Assembly: GCA_005881235.1 (NCBI GenBank)
Contig: VBEQ01000147.1
Location: 1-34,679, forward strand
From: Chloroflexota bacterium
GTDB lineage: Bacteria > Chloroflexota > Dormibacteria > CF-121
Reading direction: 5' to 3'
DNA: 34,679 nt
Both the position numbers and the translations under genes were made by a program. Positions 8,413 to 17,599 of this stretch are shown here, one piece after another. Below the pieces are notes generated by a model. That model was given only the letters and a program-made list of their open reading frames with translations, was not told the origin of the DNA and did not search any database. Position 1 is the first letter of the stretch; each line of letters starts with the position of its first letter.

Positions 8413-10641
8413 CTAAGCGGCGACGGGTTCGTCGGAGCCGATGCGCCGGTGCCACCTGGCGAGGCGTCGGGGCGCCCACCAGTTGGCGCGCCCCAGCAGC
8501 CGCATCACCGCCGGCACGATCAGCGCCCGCACCAGGGTAGCGTCGATGGCGACCGCCAGCGCGAGTCCCAGCCCGATCGACTTGATCAGCACGACGTCGG
8601 CGAGGCCGAACGCGAGAAAGACCGCCGCCATGATGGCAGCGGCGCCCGTGATCAGCCGGCCGCTCTTCTCCAGCCCACTCGCGACCGCCTGGGTCGTGTC
8701 TCCGGTGCGCCGGTACTCCTCCTGGATGCGGCTGATCAGGAGCACCTCGTAGTCCATGGAGAGCCCGAACACGAGGCAGAAGAGCAAGACCGGAACCGAC
8801 GGATCGAGGGGCGCGGGCGTGAAGTTGAGCAGCGAGCTTAGATGACCTTGCTGGAAGACCCAGACGAGGGCTCCGAAGGAGGCCCCGATCGACAGGATGT
8901 TCATGATGACCGCCTTGAACGGCAGCACCACGGATCCGGTCAGCAGGAAGAGGACGAGGTAGGTCACGATCATCACATAGGCCACCGCCAGCGGAATCCG
9001 TTGCAGGATGAAGTCGGTGAAGTCGAGTGAAAAGGCATCGATCAGCACGCTGCTGCCGGGAGGCGGGGTCATGCTGCGTAGGGAATGGACGATGCCGCGC
9101 GAGGCATCGCTTTCCTGCCCAAACTTGGTGACGACCGAGAGTACCGCGATCTGCGAGCCGGTGGTCCCATGGACGATCGTCTGCACCCGCGCCGGCTGCG
9201 CCGCGGCCGGCTGGGTGAGCAACGCCTGGTAGGCGGAACGAGCCAGAGAGGGGTCAAAGCTCACCATGCTCTCGACCCCTTCCACTCCGCGGATCTGTTT
9301 GATCTGCTGAGCCATGTCATAAAGATCGCCAACCCGCTCACTCGTCAGCGGACCGCCGCTCGGATAGCGCACTACCACGTTAAAGAAGGTCGATCCCTGT
9401 CCGGGAAACTTCTGCAGCTGGTCGTAGCCCCGCCGCGTCTCGGCGTTGGGCGGAAGCATGCCGACGTCACCGTTCGCAATCCGGATCTGGAAAATCGGCG
9501 AGGCCATGACCAGCAGTAGCAGGACGATCGGCACCAGCACCACGACCGGCCGTCGCATGACGCGAATAGCGAGGCCGTGCCACAGTCCGCGACCCTCTGT
9601 CCGGCGCGGCAGCGGCAGGCGCACCCAGTTCACCCGATGACCGAGGATGGCGAGCAGGGAAGCGAGGAAGGTCAGCGCGTAGAGCACCGCGATCGCGACC
9701 ACGATGGTACCGGCGAAGCCCATCGACGCCAGGAAGGAGCCCTGGAAGAACAGCATCGCGCTCAGCCCGATCGCGACCGTGATCCCGGAGAAGGTCACGG
9801 CACGCCCGGAGGTCCGCATGGCGGCGATCAGCGCTTGTTCGACGATCTGGCCGGCGGCCAGTTCCTCGCGGAAGCGGTTGACGATGAAGAGCGAGTAGTC
9901 GATCGCCACGCCCAGGCCGATCAGGGTGACGATGTTGGTGGAATAGGTCGAGACATCGGTGACATGGGCGAGCAGGCCGACTCCGGCGAGGCCGCCGATG
10001 ACCGCGAACGTGCCGACGCCGAGGGGCAGCGCCGCGCTCACAAGTGTCGCAAACACAATGAGCAGCAGGGGCAGGATGAGGAGGAACGAGACCAACTCCG
10101 CACGCTGGAGGTCGGACTGCAGGTATTTGTCGAACTCGTTTCCGATGGCGACATTGCCGGTGCCGAGCACCTCCAGCTGATTTGAGTGCACTTCGGTCCG
10201 GAGCTGCTGGTAGAACTGTCGCGCTGACGCGTAGTCGTCCTTGAGGCTCACCTGGGCAAAGATGTGGTGACCGTCGGTTGAGGTCATGGCCCTGGCTTGC
10301 TCAGCTGGTACATCGAAGGGGGTCTCGATGCTCTTCACCCGCGAGTCAGCTTTGAGCGGTTGCAGTGCGTCGAGCACCGCCTGTTTGAATGCCGGGTCCG
10401 CGACGCCCATCGCCTGACTGCCGAAGACGAGGACAAACGATGAACCGGCTCCTTCCCCGCTCTGGGGCAACTGGTCGTGCATGAGGGCGAGCGCCCGTCC
10501 GGACTCGGTGTTCTGCCCACCGCTGTTCTTCAGCGTGCCGCCGTTGCGCAGCGCCAGGATCGAGGCGGCCAGCAAGACCACCGACACGCCGAGCACGGGC
10601 CAGCGGAACCGATAGACGAAGTGACCCCACCACGCAAACAT
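8413..10641 (-). CDS. MMPL/RND family transporter
   Basis: MFAWWGHFVYRFRWPVLGVSVVLL start; two RND-type TM blocks (IGLGVAIDYSLFIVNRFREEL and FGLSMDYEVLLISRIQEEYRRTGDTTQAVASGLEKSGRLITGAAAIMAAVFLAF). Confidence 0.92.
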   Translation of the reverse strand: MFAWWGHFVYRFRWPVLGVSVVLLAASILALRNGGTLKNSGGQNTESGRALALMHDQLPQSGEGAGSSFVLVFGSQAMGVADPAFKQAVLDALQPLKADSRVKSIETPFDVPAEQARAMTSTDGHHIFAQVSLKDDYASARQFYQQLRTEVHSNQLEVLGTGNVAIGNEFDKYLQSDLQRAELVSFLLILPLLLIVFATLVSAALPLGVGTFAVIGGLAGVGLLAHVTDVSTYSTNIVTLIGLGVAIDYSLFIVNRFREELAAGQIVEQALIAAMRTSGRAVTFSGITVAIGLSAMLFFQGSFLASMGFAGTIVVAIAVLYALTFLASLLAILGHRVNWVRLPLPRRTEGRGLWHGLAIRVMRRPVVVLVPIVLLLLVMASPIFQIRIANGDVGMLPPNAETRRGYDQLQKFPGQGSTFFNVVVRYPSGGPLTSERVGDLYDMAQQIKQIRGVEGVESMVSFDPSLARSAYQALLTQPAAAQPARVQTIVHGTTGSQIAVLSVVTKFGQESDASRGIVHSLRSMTPPPGSSVLIDAFSLDFTDFILQRIPLAVAYVMIVTYLVLFLLTGSVVLPFKAVIMNILSIGASFGALVWVFQQGHLSSLLNFTPAPLDPSVPVLLFCLVFGLSMDYEVLLISRIQEEYRRTGDTTQAVASGLEKSGRLITGAAAIMAAVFLAFGLADVVLIKSIGLGLALAVAIDATLVRALIVPAVMRLLGRANWWAPRRLARWHRRIGSDEPVAA

Positions 10642-10642
10642 C

Positions 10643-11266
10643 TCAGCGCACCTCCAGAGAGACTCGCGGTCTTGTTGCAAAGGCGATCGCCATCTCACTC
10701 AAGGCGTCGATGGCGGCCTCGGCGTCGAAGTCGGGGTTCATCACCTTCTGCAGGTAGATGCCGTGCAGGCTGCCCCACAGGGCGGCCGCGATGGCGTCCG
10801 CCGAGGCAATCGGCGCCTCATTCATACCGGCGATGACGCCTTGCGTGATGCGCGCGATGAACGCCCGCCGTTCATCGATGAACGCGCGCACGGCCGCGGC
10901 GATCTTCGGGTTGTGCAGGCCGACACCGAACATGTCGAACGTCAGCAGGAAGAGCCCGCGGTAGGTCCGGAGTTCCTCCTTGGCCAGCTCGAACCCCATG
11001 CGGGCGACCACCATGGGGTCGGCGTCCTCCGGCAGCGGACCGGTGAGGTTCATGCCCGCCTGGCGCCAGGCCTCCATCACGGGCTGGCAGGCGCGTTCGA
11101 TGGTGGCCACCAGCAGGTCTTCCTTGGTCTCGAAGTAGTAGTGCGCCAGGCCCGGCGCCACCCCGGCCTCGGCCGCGATGTCCTTCATCGAGGTCTCGTG
11201 GTAGCCCTGTTTCACCAGCGCCCGGTAAGCCGCGTCGACGATCCGCTCCTTGGTCTGATCGGGCAC
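10643..11266 (-). CDS. TetR/AcrR family transcriptional regulator
   Basis: KERIVDAAYRALVKQGYHETSMKDIAAEAGVAPGLAHYYFETKEDLLVATIE HTH signature; GTG start with AAGGAG upstream; 1-nt gap to the MMPL gene. Confidence 0.95.
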   Translation of the reverse strand: MPDQTKERIVDAAYRALVKQGYHETSMKDIAAEAGVAPGLAHYYFETKEDLLVATIERACQPVMEAWRQAGMNLTGPLPEDADPMVVARMGFELAKEELRTYRGLFLLTFDMFGVGLHNPKIAAAVRAFIDERRAFIARITQGVIAGMNEAPIASADAIAAALWGSLHGIYLQKVMNPDFDAEAAIDALSEMAIAFATRPRVSLEVR

Positions 11267-11287
11267 ACGCGACTCCTTGCCCTTTTA

Positions 11288-11326
11288 TTTGGTCAATCAA
11301 TCAAACGCGGAGCCCATTAAACCAAA
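11288..11326. promoter_or_regulatory. Possible TetR operator region upstream of the TetR-MMPL operon
   Basis: TTTGGTCAATCAATCAAA (11288-11305), imperfect dyad with TTTG/CAAA ends, and an outer TTTGGT...ACCAAA inverted pair (11288-11293 / 11321-11326). Confidence 0.4.
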
Positions 11327-11360
11327 CCTCGGCCCCGACGTCAAGGCCCGACAGAATGCG

Positions 11361-12629
11361 CTAGCCCGCGACAGCGGGGCGGAGGACCGGCTCGGGATGC
11401 GACGTGTACTCGGCCACCAGGCGGTCGACCGTATCCTTCCAGGTGAACTGAGTGGCGACGAGGCGGCTGCGCCGGCTGAAGCAGCGGCGGAGTTCCTCGT
11501 CGGCAAGCAGGCGACCGATCCGCTCGGCGTACTGAGCCGGTTCGTGGGACACGAGCGTGAAACCGGTCAGGCCATCTTTCACGATGGTCGGAAGGCCTCC
11601 AACACGCGCCGCGACCACGGGCGTCCCGCAGGCGGCCGCCTCGAGCGCCACCAGACCGAACGATTCGCTGTAGGAGGGGACCACGCAGACGGCCGCCAGG
11701 CTGAGGTAGCTCGCCAGCGCGGGCTGATCGACCGACCCGAGGAAGCGCACCTGCCCGCCGATGCCGAGCGAATCGGCAAGGGCCACCAGCCGGGCCTGCT
11801 CGCCACCGCTCAGCCGGCTCTCGCTGGCGCCGTTCTGGCTATCGGCGCCGATCACCAGCAGGATGGGCGGTTCGGATTGGACCCGATCTCCGACCAGGTG
11901 TGCCATCGCCCGGATGACGGTTTCGGCCCCCTTGAGTCGCTCGAGGCGCCCGGCGAAGACCACGACTTGGGCGTCGCCCAGACCCAGCCGCTTGCGAAGC
12001 GCCGCGGTCGACCGCTGGGCGAAAACCTGGAGATCCACGCCGGGGGCGACGACGCTGAGGCGGTTTCGCGCGGCGCCGTAGAGCCGGATGAGGTCATCCG
12101 CCTCCTGGGTGCTGGAGGCGATCAGGCGGTCGCAATTTCGGACGATCGCCTGCTCCACGGCGATCCGATGCTCGGGCTCGACGATCGCACCCTCCGCGGC
12201 CCGCTCATTCTTGACGCGTGCCAGCGTGTGGAAGGTGTGGAACCAGGGCACGCCCCACTCGTCGCGTAAGCGCGAGGCGACCCAGCCCGAGAGCCAGTAG
12301 TGACTGTGGATCAGGCTGTAGCCGGTTCGGCGGCGGCGCTGCTCGCTCAGGATTGCCTCGCTGAAGTCGGGTAGCAGATCGAAGAGGCGCGCCTTGTCGA
12401 TGTCCTCGGCGGGCCCCACCGCAAGCCGCGTCACCCAGCTTCGCTCGGCCAGCCGGGTCCGGTCCGGCCCTTGCGCACTCGACCGTCGCGTGAAGACTTC
12501 GGTCGCGATGCCGCGGCCGCTCAACTCCTCGCAGACCGCCCGCACATAGACGTTCATCCCACCGTTTTCGCCGGCCCCGAGGGCGGCGACCGGCGAGGCG
12601 TGCAGGCTGACGATCGCAAGCGGTTTCAA
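11361..12629 (-). CDS. GT4 family glycosyltransferase, MshA/sucrose-phosphate-synthase-like
   Basis: SLHASPVAALGAGENGGMNVYVRAVCEELSGRGIATEVFTRR...IHSHYWLSGWVA...HTFHTLARVKN...VVPSYSESFGLVALEAAACGTPVVAARVGGLPTIVKDGLTG; TTG start with GGAG upstream. Confidence 0.9.
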   Translation of the reverse strand: MKPLAIVSLHASPVAALGAGENGGMNVYVRAVCEELSGRGIATEVFTRRSSAQGPDRTRLAERSWVTRLAVGPAEDIDKARLFDLLPDFSEAILSEQRRRRTGYSLIHSHYWLSGWVASRLRDEWGVPWFHTFHTLARVKNERAAEGAIVEPEHRIAVEQAIVRNCDRLIASSTQEADDLIRLYGAARNRLSVVAPGVDLQVFAQRSTAALRKRLGLGDAQVVVFAGRLERLKGAETVIRAMAHLVGDRVQSEPPILLVIGADSQNGASESRLSGGEQARLVALADSLGIGGQVRFLGSVDQPALASYLSLAAVCVVPSYSESFGLVALEAAACGTPVVAARVGGLPTIVKDGLTGFTLVSHEPAQYAERIGRLLADEELRRCFSRRSRLVATQFTWKDTVDRLVAEYTSHPEPVLRPAVAG

Positions 12630-12812
12630 CTATCCGTCTCCTTCTGGTTCGCGTGTCGCCATCCCATCGTCGCCGTTTGCGTAGCGCGCGGTCAACTTCG
12701 AATCCGTACCAGCTCGCTGCGAACCGGCAGCAAAGCTGTGCGGCCGACGCGACCGTCGTCCGGATTCTTAGCCACCCTGGCCCGAAGCCAAACTTCCCTA
12801 CAATGCGCGGGC

Positions 12813-13937
12813 GTGGCTTCCCCTAAGCGTCTCCTCTTTCTTTTTTCGGACACTGGCGCAGGTCATCGCGCCGCCGCCGAGGCCGTCGCTGCCGCCCTGG
12901 CGCGCCGATACCCTGACGCGTTTCAGGTCGAGCTCTTCGACCCAATGCGCGACCACACGGTGCTGGCCGGCCGCCTCACCGCGCTCTATGGGCCGATCAC
13001 GCGGCGCCTCCCATTTTTGTGGGGCGCGGCCTACCACGCCACCAACCTGCAGCCGACCGTACGCCTCTTCCAGCATGCCATCGGCCGGGGATTGCGTCGC
13101 AAGCTGCGCCAGGCACTGGACCCACGTCCCGCCCTGGTCGCGAGCTTTCATCCACTCCTGAACCATGTTGCGGTGGACGTCATCCCCCATGGCGTCCCGC
13201 GCGTGACGGTGATCACGGATTGGATCAACTTTCACAAGGCATGGACCGACCTGACCGCGGACTGCATCGTCTGCCCGTCCGACGCCGCTGTCGAGCTTTG
13301 CCGGCGGCGCGGGGTGCCCGCCGATCGCCTCGTCAAAGCTGGGCTGCCAATCCATCCACGCTTCCAGGACGCCATCGGGCAGTTCACCGACAAGCGGTCG
13401 ATGCGACTCAAACTCCGCCTGCGGCCGCACGCGCCGACGGTCTTGCTGGCGGGAGGCGGCGATGGAACGGAGCCCTTGCGCAAGTACGCGGCGGCGCTCG
13501 CCCGATCGCCCCTCGACGTCCAGGTGCTCGCCGTGGCGGGCCGCAACCAGGCGCTGGCGGAGCACCTTCGCGAGGATAATCACGCCGGCGTCCACGTGTT
13601 CGGCTTCGTCGACAACATGCCGGAGCTCTTGCTCGCCTCTGACTTGCTCGTCACGCGAGCCGGCCCAGGGATGATCGCGGAAGGCCTGGCGTGCGGCTGC
13701 CCGCTGCTGCTGACCGGCTACTTACCGGGTCAGGAAGAGGGCAATGTGAAAGAGGTGGTGGACCGCGGCTTGGGCCGGTTCGTGCCGCGCCCGAACGACC
13801 TGGTCGCGGCAGTGAGCGCGTGGTTTGCCGCGCCGCAGGCGCAACGGTTCGAGGATGCGCAAAAGGTTCGAGCCGCCGCCAATCCCGACGCGGCTTTTCA
13901 GGTCGCCGAAGTGCTCGTCAGACTGGCGGACGGATAG
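12813..13937 (+). CDS. MGDG synthase/MurG-like glycosyltransferase (GT28; diacylglycerol glucosyl/galactosyltransferase-like)
   Basis: LLFLFSDTGAGHRAAAEAVAAAL...GRLTALYGPITRRLPFLWGAAYHATN...LLLASDLLVTRAGPGMIAEGLACGCPLLLTGYLPGQEEGN; GTG start at 12813. Confidence 0.88.
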   Translation: MASPKRLLFLFSDTGAGHRAAAEAVAAALARRYPDAFQVELFDPMRDHTVLAGRLTALYGPITRRLPFLWGAAYHATNLQPTVRLFQHAIGRGLRRKLRQALDPRPALVASFHPLLNHVAVDVIPHGVPRVTVITDWINFHKAWTDLTADCIVCPSDAAVELCRRRGVPADRLVKAGLPIHPRFQDAIGQFTDKRSMRLKLRLRPHAPTVLLAGGGDGTEPLRKYAAALARSPLDVQVLAVAGRNQALAEHLREDNHAGVHVFGFVDNMPELLLASDLLVTRAGPGMIAEGLACGCPLLLTGYLPGQEEGNVKEVVDRGLGRFVPRPNDLVAAVSAWFAAPQAQRFEDAQKVRAAANPDAAFQVAEVLVRLADG

Positions 13938-13952
13938 GCAGGCGCAGAGGCT

Positions 13953-14513
13953 TCAGGACGCGGCGCCGAAGTCGACCTTGTTGGTTTCGACCGTCCCGGC
14001 GGTCCGCCCGGGCGCCCTCTGGTCGGTCCAGTACAGGTTGGTGTGCGCGATGACCTGGTCCGGCGGGGGCGCTCCCCATGCCGTCAAATCCTCCGTGGTA
14101 TGGGCGTCTTTGACAAGGGTCGCGTCGTAGCCCCTGACGAACGCGCCATGTAGTGTGGAGCGGACGCACATGTCCGTCTGGGCCCCAACCACGACGAGTC
14201 GCCCGACGCCCAGCCCTGACAGCACCGTCTCGAGGGTGGTGTCCTCGAAAGAGTCGCCGTAATTCTTCTCGACGAGCGGCTCAGCCTGGCCCGGACTCAG
14301 CTCGGGGACAATCTGCCACTTGTCGCTCCCCCTGGCGAGCCCCTTGTCGGAGTGCTGAACCCAGACCACGGGGACCCGTTCTCGCCGCGCCTTCTCGACA
14401 AGGCTGGCGACATTGGCGACGACCGCGTCGCGCTGGTGAGCGCCCTCGACAACCCCGTTCTGGACGTCGATGACGAGAAGCGCGGTGTTGGGCCGGTTCT
14501 GCAGCGTGCTCAC
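13953..14513 (-). CDS. Isochorismatase-like cysteine hydrolase
   Basis: ALLVIDVQNGVVEGAHQRDAVVANV...VVWVQHSD...VVGAQTDMCVRSTLHGAFVRGYDATLVKDAHTTED. Confidence 0.92.
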   Translation of the reverse strand: MSTLQNRPNTALLVIDVQNGVVEGAHQRDAVVANVASLVEKARRERVPVVWVQHSDKGLARGSDKWQIVPELSPGQAEPLVEKNYGDSFEDTTLETVLSGLGVGRLVVVGAQTDMCVRSTLHGAFVRGYDATLVKDAHTTEDLTAWGAPPPDQVIAHTNLYWTDQRAPGRTAGTVETNKVDFGAAS

Positions 14514-14522
14514 GGTTTCACC

Positions 14523-17315
14523 TTACACGGCCGCGCTCGGGCAGAGAAGGCGGAAGTCGCAGCCGCTGCATTTCATGCGGTCGGGCTTGGCCACAAACAG
14601 CTCGGCGCGAATCCCTTCCGCCACCTTGACGATCGTTTGCCGGTCCTCGTCGAGCCGCTCCCGTGGCTTGTCGACGGTGACCCGCTCGCTGGTCTCGAGG
14701 TAGTAGTAGGAGAGGCTCAGCGGATCGAATCGGAAGACCTCCCGGGCAGCGAGCGCATACACGCCAAGCTGCAGGTCCCGCTGTAACTCCACGGCCCGCT
14801 TCGCCGAGCCGGTCTTGTAATCGATGACCTCGTAGCTGCCGTCTGGATGACGGTCGACACGGTCGATCCGGCCGGTCAATCGGAGCCCATCTACGCGGAG
14901 GCTGAATGGCTGCTCCAGCAGCAATGGCTTGCTCAGGTCGCCGGCGTCGAACGCCCGGCGCAGGTAGGTCCGGCCCAGGTCTTGCAACGAGGGCGCCTGT
15001 TCCGGCGCGCAGAAGCGTTCTTTTGCCCAGGCCGCCACGTAGGCCGAGTCCAGCATGGCCCAGGTGAGTGGTGTCTCACGGTCGATGCTGCCTAGCGCAT
15101 CTTTGAGGGCTTCGTGCAGGATCCGTCCGAACTGCATCTGCGGCTTGGGCCGCGTCGGCAAACGGAACACGAAGCGGTACTGATACATCTGCGGGCAACG
15201 CAGGTAGGTGTCCACCTGCGTGTAGGAGAGGGCGGCGATCGGCGGTGCGTCGTTGAGCGGCAGCTCCACCTGGCGGGCCACCTCCACCAGGCCGACGGTT
15301 GCCGCGAGCAGCTGCGGACCGGCCAGCTCGCGCGCGCCCTCGCCGCGGATCGGCGTCAGGAACCGCGACGGCCGCCAGTCGCGTACGCCTTCATAGCGGG
15401 AGGCCAGCGTGCAGACGATTTCCTCACGGGCGCGCGTGAGGGCGACGTACGCCAGGCGGCGTTCTTCCGCGAGGTGCAGCTCAGCTGCAGGCAACTCCTC
15501 CTTCAAGAGCTCGTTCGGAAGCGTCAGTCCCTCGCCGCGTCGGCTCGCCGGAAAGCGCCCCTCGACAAGGTGGGGGATGATGACAAGGCCGAACTCCAGC
15601 CCCTTCGCCTGGTGCACCGTCATGAGGTGGACCGCGTTCACCGTCTCATCCAATGGCGCGATCTCCTCGTCGGCTTGCGCCGCCTCGGTCGCATCGAGGT
15701 GCTTGAGGTACGCGGAGAGGTGGTGATCGGGATGCTCGTCGCAGTACGCTGCAATCAGCTCGGCGAGCCTCTGGACATTGGCGCTGACCTGTAAACGCTC
15801 AATCGGTCCGAGAAACCGCTCCAGGTCGAGGTAATGGGTCTGCTCCATCACCTCATAGAAAAGGTCGTCGACGCCAAGCCGAAGCGCAAGGCCGTTGAAG
15901 CGCCGCAGGTCCTCGGTGAGACGGCGCGCCCCATTGTCGTTCGACTCCTGGAGGAGGTCGAAGAATCGCCGCCCATCGTCCCGCGCCTGGCGCGCCCAGC
16001 GGCCCGCTTGCACGGAGTCCGCGGCGTAACGCGGCAAGCTCAGCAAGCGCATCAGGCAGACAACATCGTCCGGGCTGTCGACCGCGCGCAGATAGGCGAG
16101 GCAATCCTTGACCTCGGGTTGTTGATAGAAACCGCGACCGCCGCTGACCTGGTAGGCGACGCCCAGGCGCTGGAGCGCCCGCGCGAAGTTGTGCAGGTGC
16201 GCGTTGGCGCGCAGCAGAATGGCGATCCCGTTCGGGCGGTACCGCCCTTCGTCGATTGCGGTTTTGACCAGGGTGGCGACGGCGTCGGCTTCCTCGGTGA
16301 CGTTGGTCGCCGTCAGCACGCTGACCGCGCGGCCCTCGCCGCGAGTCGCGAGCAGCCGCTTCTCCAGGCGCTCCGGGTCATCGCTGATCAACCGACCGGC
16401 GGCACGGAGGATGGGCCCGCGGCTGCGGTAGTTCTCCTCGAGGCGGATGACGGCGGCATCGGGAAACACGGCGTGGAAGCGCCGCAGGTTGGCCACCGAC
16501 GCGCCACGAAACTTGTAGATGCTCTGGTCGTCGTCCCCGACGACGCACAGATTGCGCTCTGTTCCGGCAAGCAACTCGAGCAGGCGGCTCTGGGCGAAGT
16601 TTGTGTCCTGAAACTCGTCAACCATGAGATGGGTGAAACGCCGGGACTGCCGGGCGGCAACCGATGGTTCCTGCGTCAGGAGCTGCACGCTGAAATAAAT
16701 GGTGTCGTCGAAGTCGAGGCGCTCCTCGGCGAGCAGCCGCGCCTGGTACTCGCCGTAGACGAGCGCGGCTTGCCGTTGGGCGGCCAGCACCGGATCATCG
16801 ACGATCGGGTTGGCCTCGGCCCACCCGCGGAATTCCAGCGGAGAGACTAACTCCTGCTTTGCTCGTTCGACCAGCTTGAGCAGCTCGCCGATGCGCTCGT
16901 AGGGCCGCTGGGGATGGAAGAGGTGGGGCGGCCGCAACTCCAGCAGGACGTCGCGCATGAGCTCCCACTTGCGCACTTCGGACACGATGCGAAATCCCTT
17001 CGGGATGCCGCAGAGCCAGCCCTCTTCCTGGAGAAATCGCTGGGCGAAGGCGTGGTAGGTGAGGACGAATCGCTCGCCGGCGGGAAGGTAGTCTTCCTGC
17101 TCGACCCGGTCAAGCACTTCGCGCGCGGCCTTCTCCGTGAAGGTCAGGAGCAGAATCTGTTCAGCCGGCACGCCGTCCTGCCGCAGTCGGCGGTAGCGCT
17201 CGACCAGCACCCGCGTCTTCCCGGTGCCCGCACCGGCCACGATCAGGAGTGGCCCTCCGGCGTGGTCCACCGCTGCCCGCTGGGCCTGCGTGAGGGCGGC
17301 GGCACTCGCGATCAT
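14523..17315 (-). CDS. UvrD/Rep-like superfamily 1 helicase with C-terminal PD-(D/E)XK (RecB/Cas4-like) nuclease domain and probable Fe-S cysteine motif
   Basis: Walker A AGAGTGKT, LTFTEKAAREV, VDEFQDTNFAQ, VGDDDQSIYKFRGA, MTVHQAKGLEF, VALTRAREE; C-terminal GRIDRVDRHPDGSYEVIDYKTG; cysteines LRCPQMYQYRF and CSGCDFRLLC. Confidence 0.93.
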   Translation of the reverse strand: MIASAAALTQAQRAAVDHAGGPLLIVAGAGTGKTRVLVERYRRLRQDGVPAEQILLLTFTEKAAREVLDRVEQEDYLPAGERFVLTYHAFAQRFLQEEGWLCGIPKGFRIVSEVRKWELMRDVLLELRPPHLFHPQRPYERIGELLKLVERAKQELVSPLEFRGWAEANPIVDDPVLAAQRQAALVYGEYQARLLAEERLDFDDTIYFSVQLLTQEPSVAARQSRRFTHLMVDEFQDTNFAQSRLLELLAGTERNLCVVGDDDQSIYKFRGASVANLRRFHAVFPDAAVIRLEENYRSRGPILRAAGRLISDDPERLEKRLLATRGEGRAVSVLTATNVTEEADAVATLVKTAIDEGRYRPNGIAILLRANAHLHNFARALQRLGVAYQVSGGRGFYQQPEVKDCLAYLRAVDSPDDVVCLMRLLSLPRYAADSVQAGRWARQARDDGRRFFDLLQESNDNGARRLTEDLRRFNGLALRLGVDDLFYEVMEQTHYLDLERFLGPIERLQVSANVQRLAELIAAYCDEHPDHHLSAYLKHLDATEAAQADEEIAPLDETVNAVHLMTVHQAKGLEFGLVIIPHLVEGRFPASRRGEGLTLPNELLKEELPAAELHLAEERRLAYVALTRAREEIVCTLASRYEGVRDWRPSRFLTPIRGEGARELAGPQLLAATVGLVEVARQVELPLNDAPPIAALSYTQVDTYLRCPQMYQYRFVFRLPTRPKPQMQFGRILHEALKDALGSIDRETPLTWAMLDSAYVAAWAKERFCAPEQAPSLQDLGRTYLRRAFDAGDLSKPLLLEQPFSLRVDGLRLTGRIDRVDRHPDGSYEVIDYKTGSAKRAVELQRDLQLGVYALAAREVFRFDPLSLSYYYLETSERVTVDKPRERLDEDRQTIVKVAEGIRAELFVAKPDRMKCSGCDFRLLCPSAAV

Positions 17316-17599
17316 CCGGAGGACTGCCGGAAGCGGATCTCACGCACCGCGGGCGCACCGATCCGTTCGTTGAGCCGGTCGATCAGCATGGTTCGCTCGA
17401 GATGTAGCTGGTGCGCAAGCGCCGGACTGCTGGCCGTCACCAGCAGCGTGCCGCCGGTGAGCTTGAGCGCCTTGGTCTCGCGGGCGAGGTGCTCTCCGAC
17501 CACCTGCGGCCACAACCACAGCGCCTGCGCCTCACGCGTCCGGCGCGTAATGCCGAGCGACGCCAGCGTTTTGGGAAGCGCGGATCCGATGCTACGCAT
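17312..17599 (-). CDS. DUF721/DciA-like protein
   Basis: Small protein between recF and the helicase: ALWLWPQVVGEHLARETKALKLTGGTLLVTASSPALAHQLHLERTMLIDRLNERIGAPAVREIRFR, typical DUF721 layout. Confidence 0.85.
   Translation of the reverse strand: MRSIGSALPKTLASLGITRRTREAQALWLWPQVVGEHLARETKALKLTGGTLLVTASSPALAHQLHLERTMLIDRLNERIGAPAVREIRFRQSSG

Noticed and set aside
6760-8841. 693-aa plus-strand ORF (and 683-aa minus-strand 6428-8479)
   Set aside because: Out-of-frame or antisense reading of the lipoprotein, MFS and MMPL genes; charged low-complexity composition typical of spurious ORFs in high-GC DNA.
13593-13598. CACGTG as possible second parS (also 25189-25194, 25237-25242 and 25915-25920)
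   Set aside because: Flanks do not match GTTN/NAAC; the hexamer alone is expected by chance in GC-rich DNA.
15834-16850. 338-aa plus-strand ORF inside the helicase gene
   Set aside because: Antisense of conserved helicase motifs; shadow ORF.
14523-17315. Cas4/defence-system interpretation of the helicase-nuclease
   Set aside because: It sits in a replication/repair operon with recF, with no defence genes around it; a housekeeping repair role is more likely.
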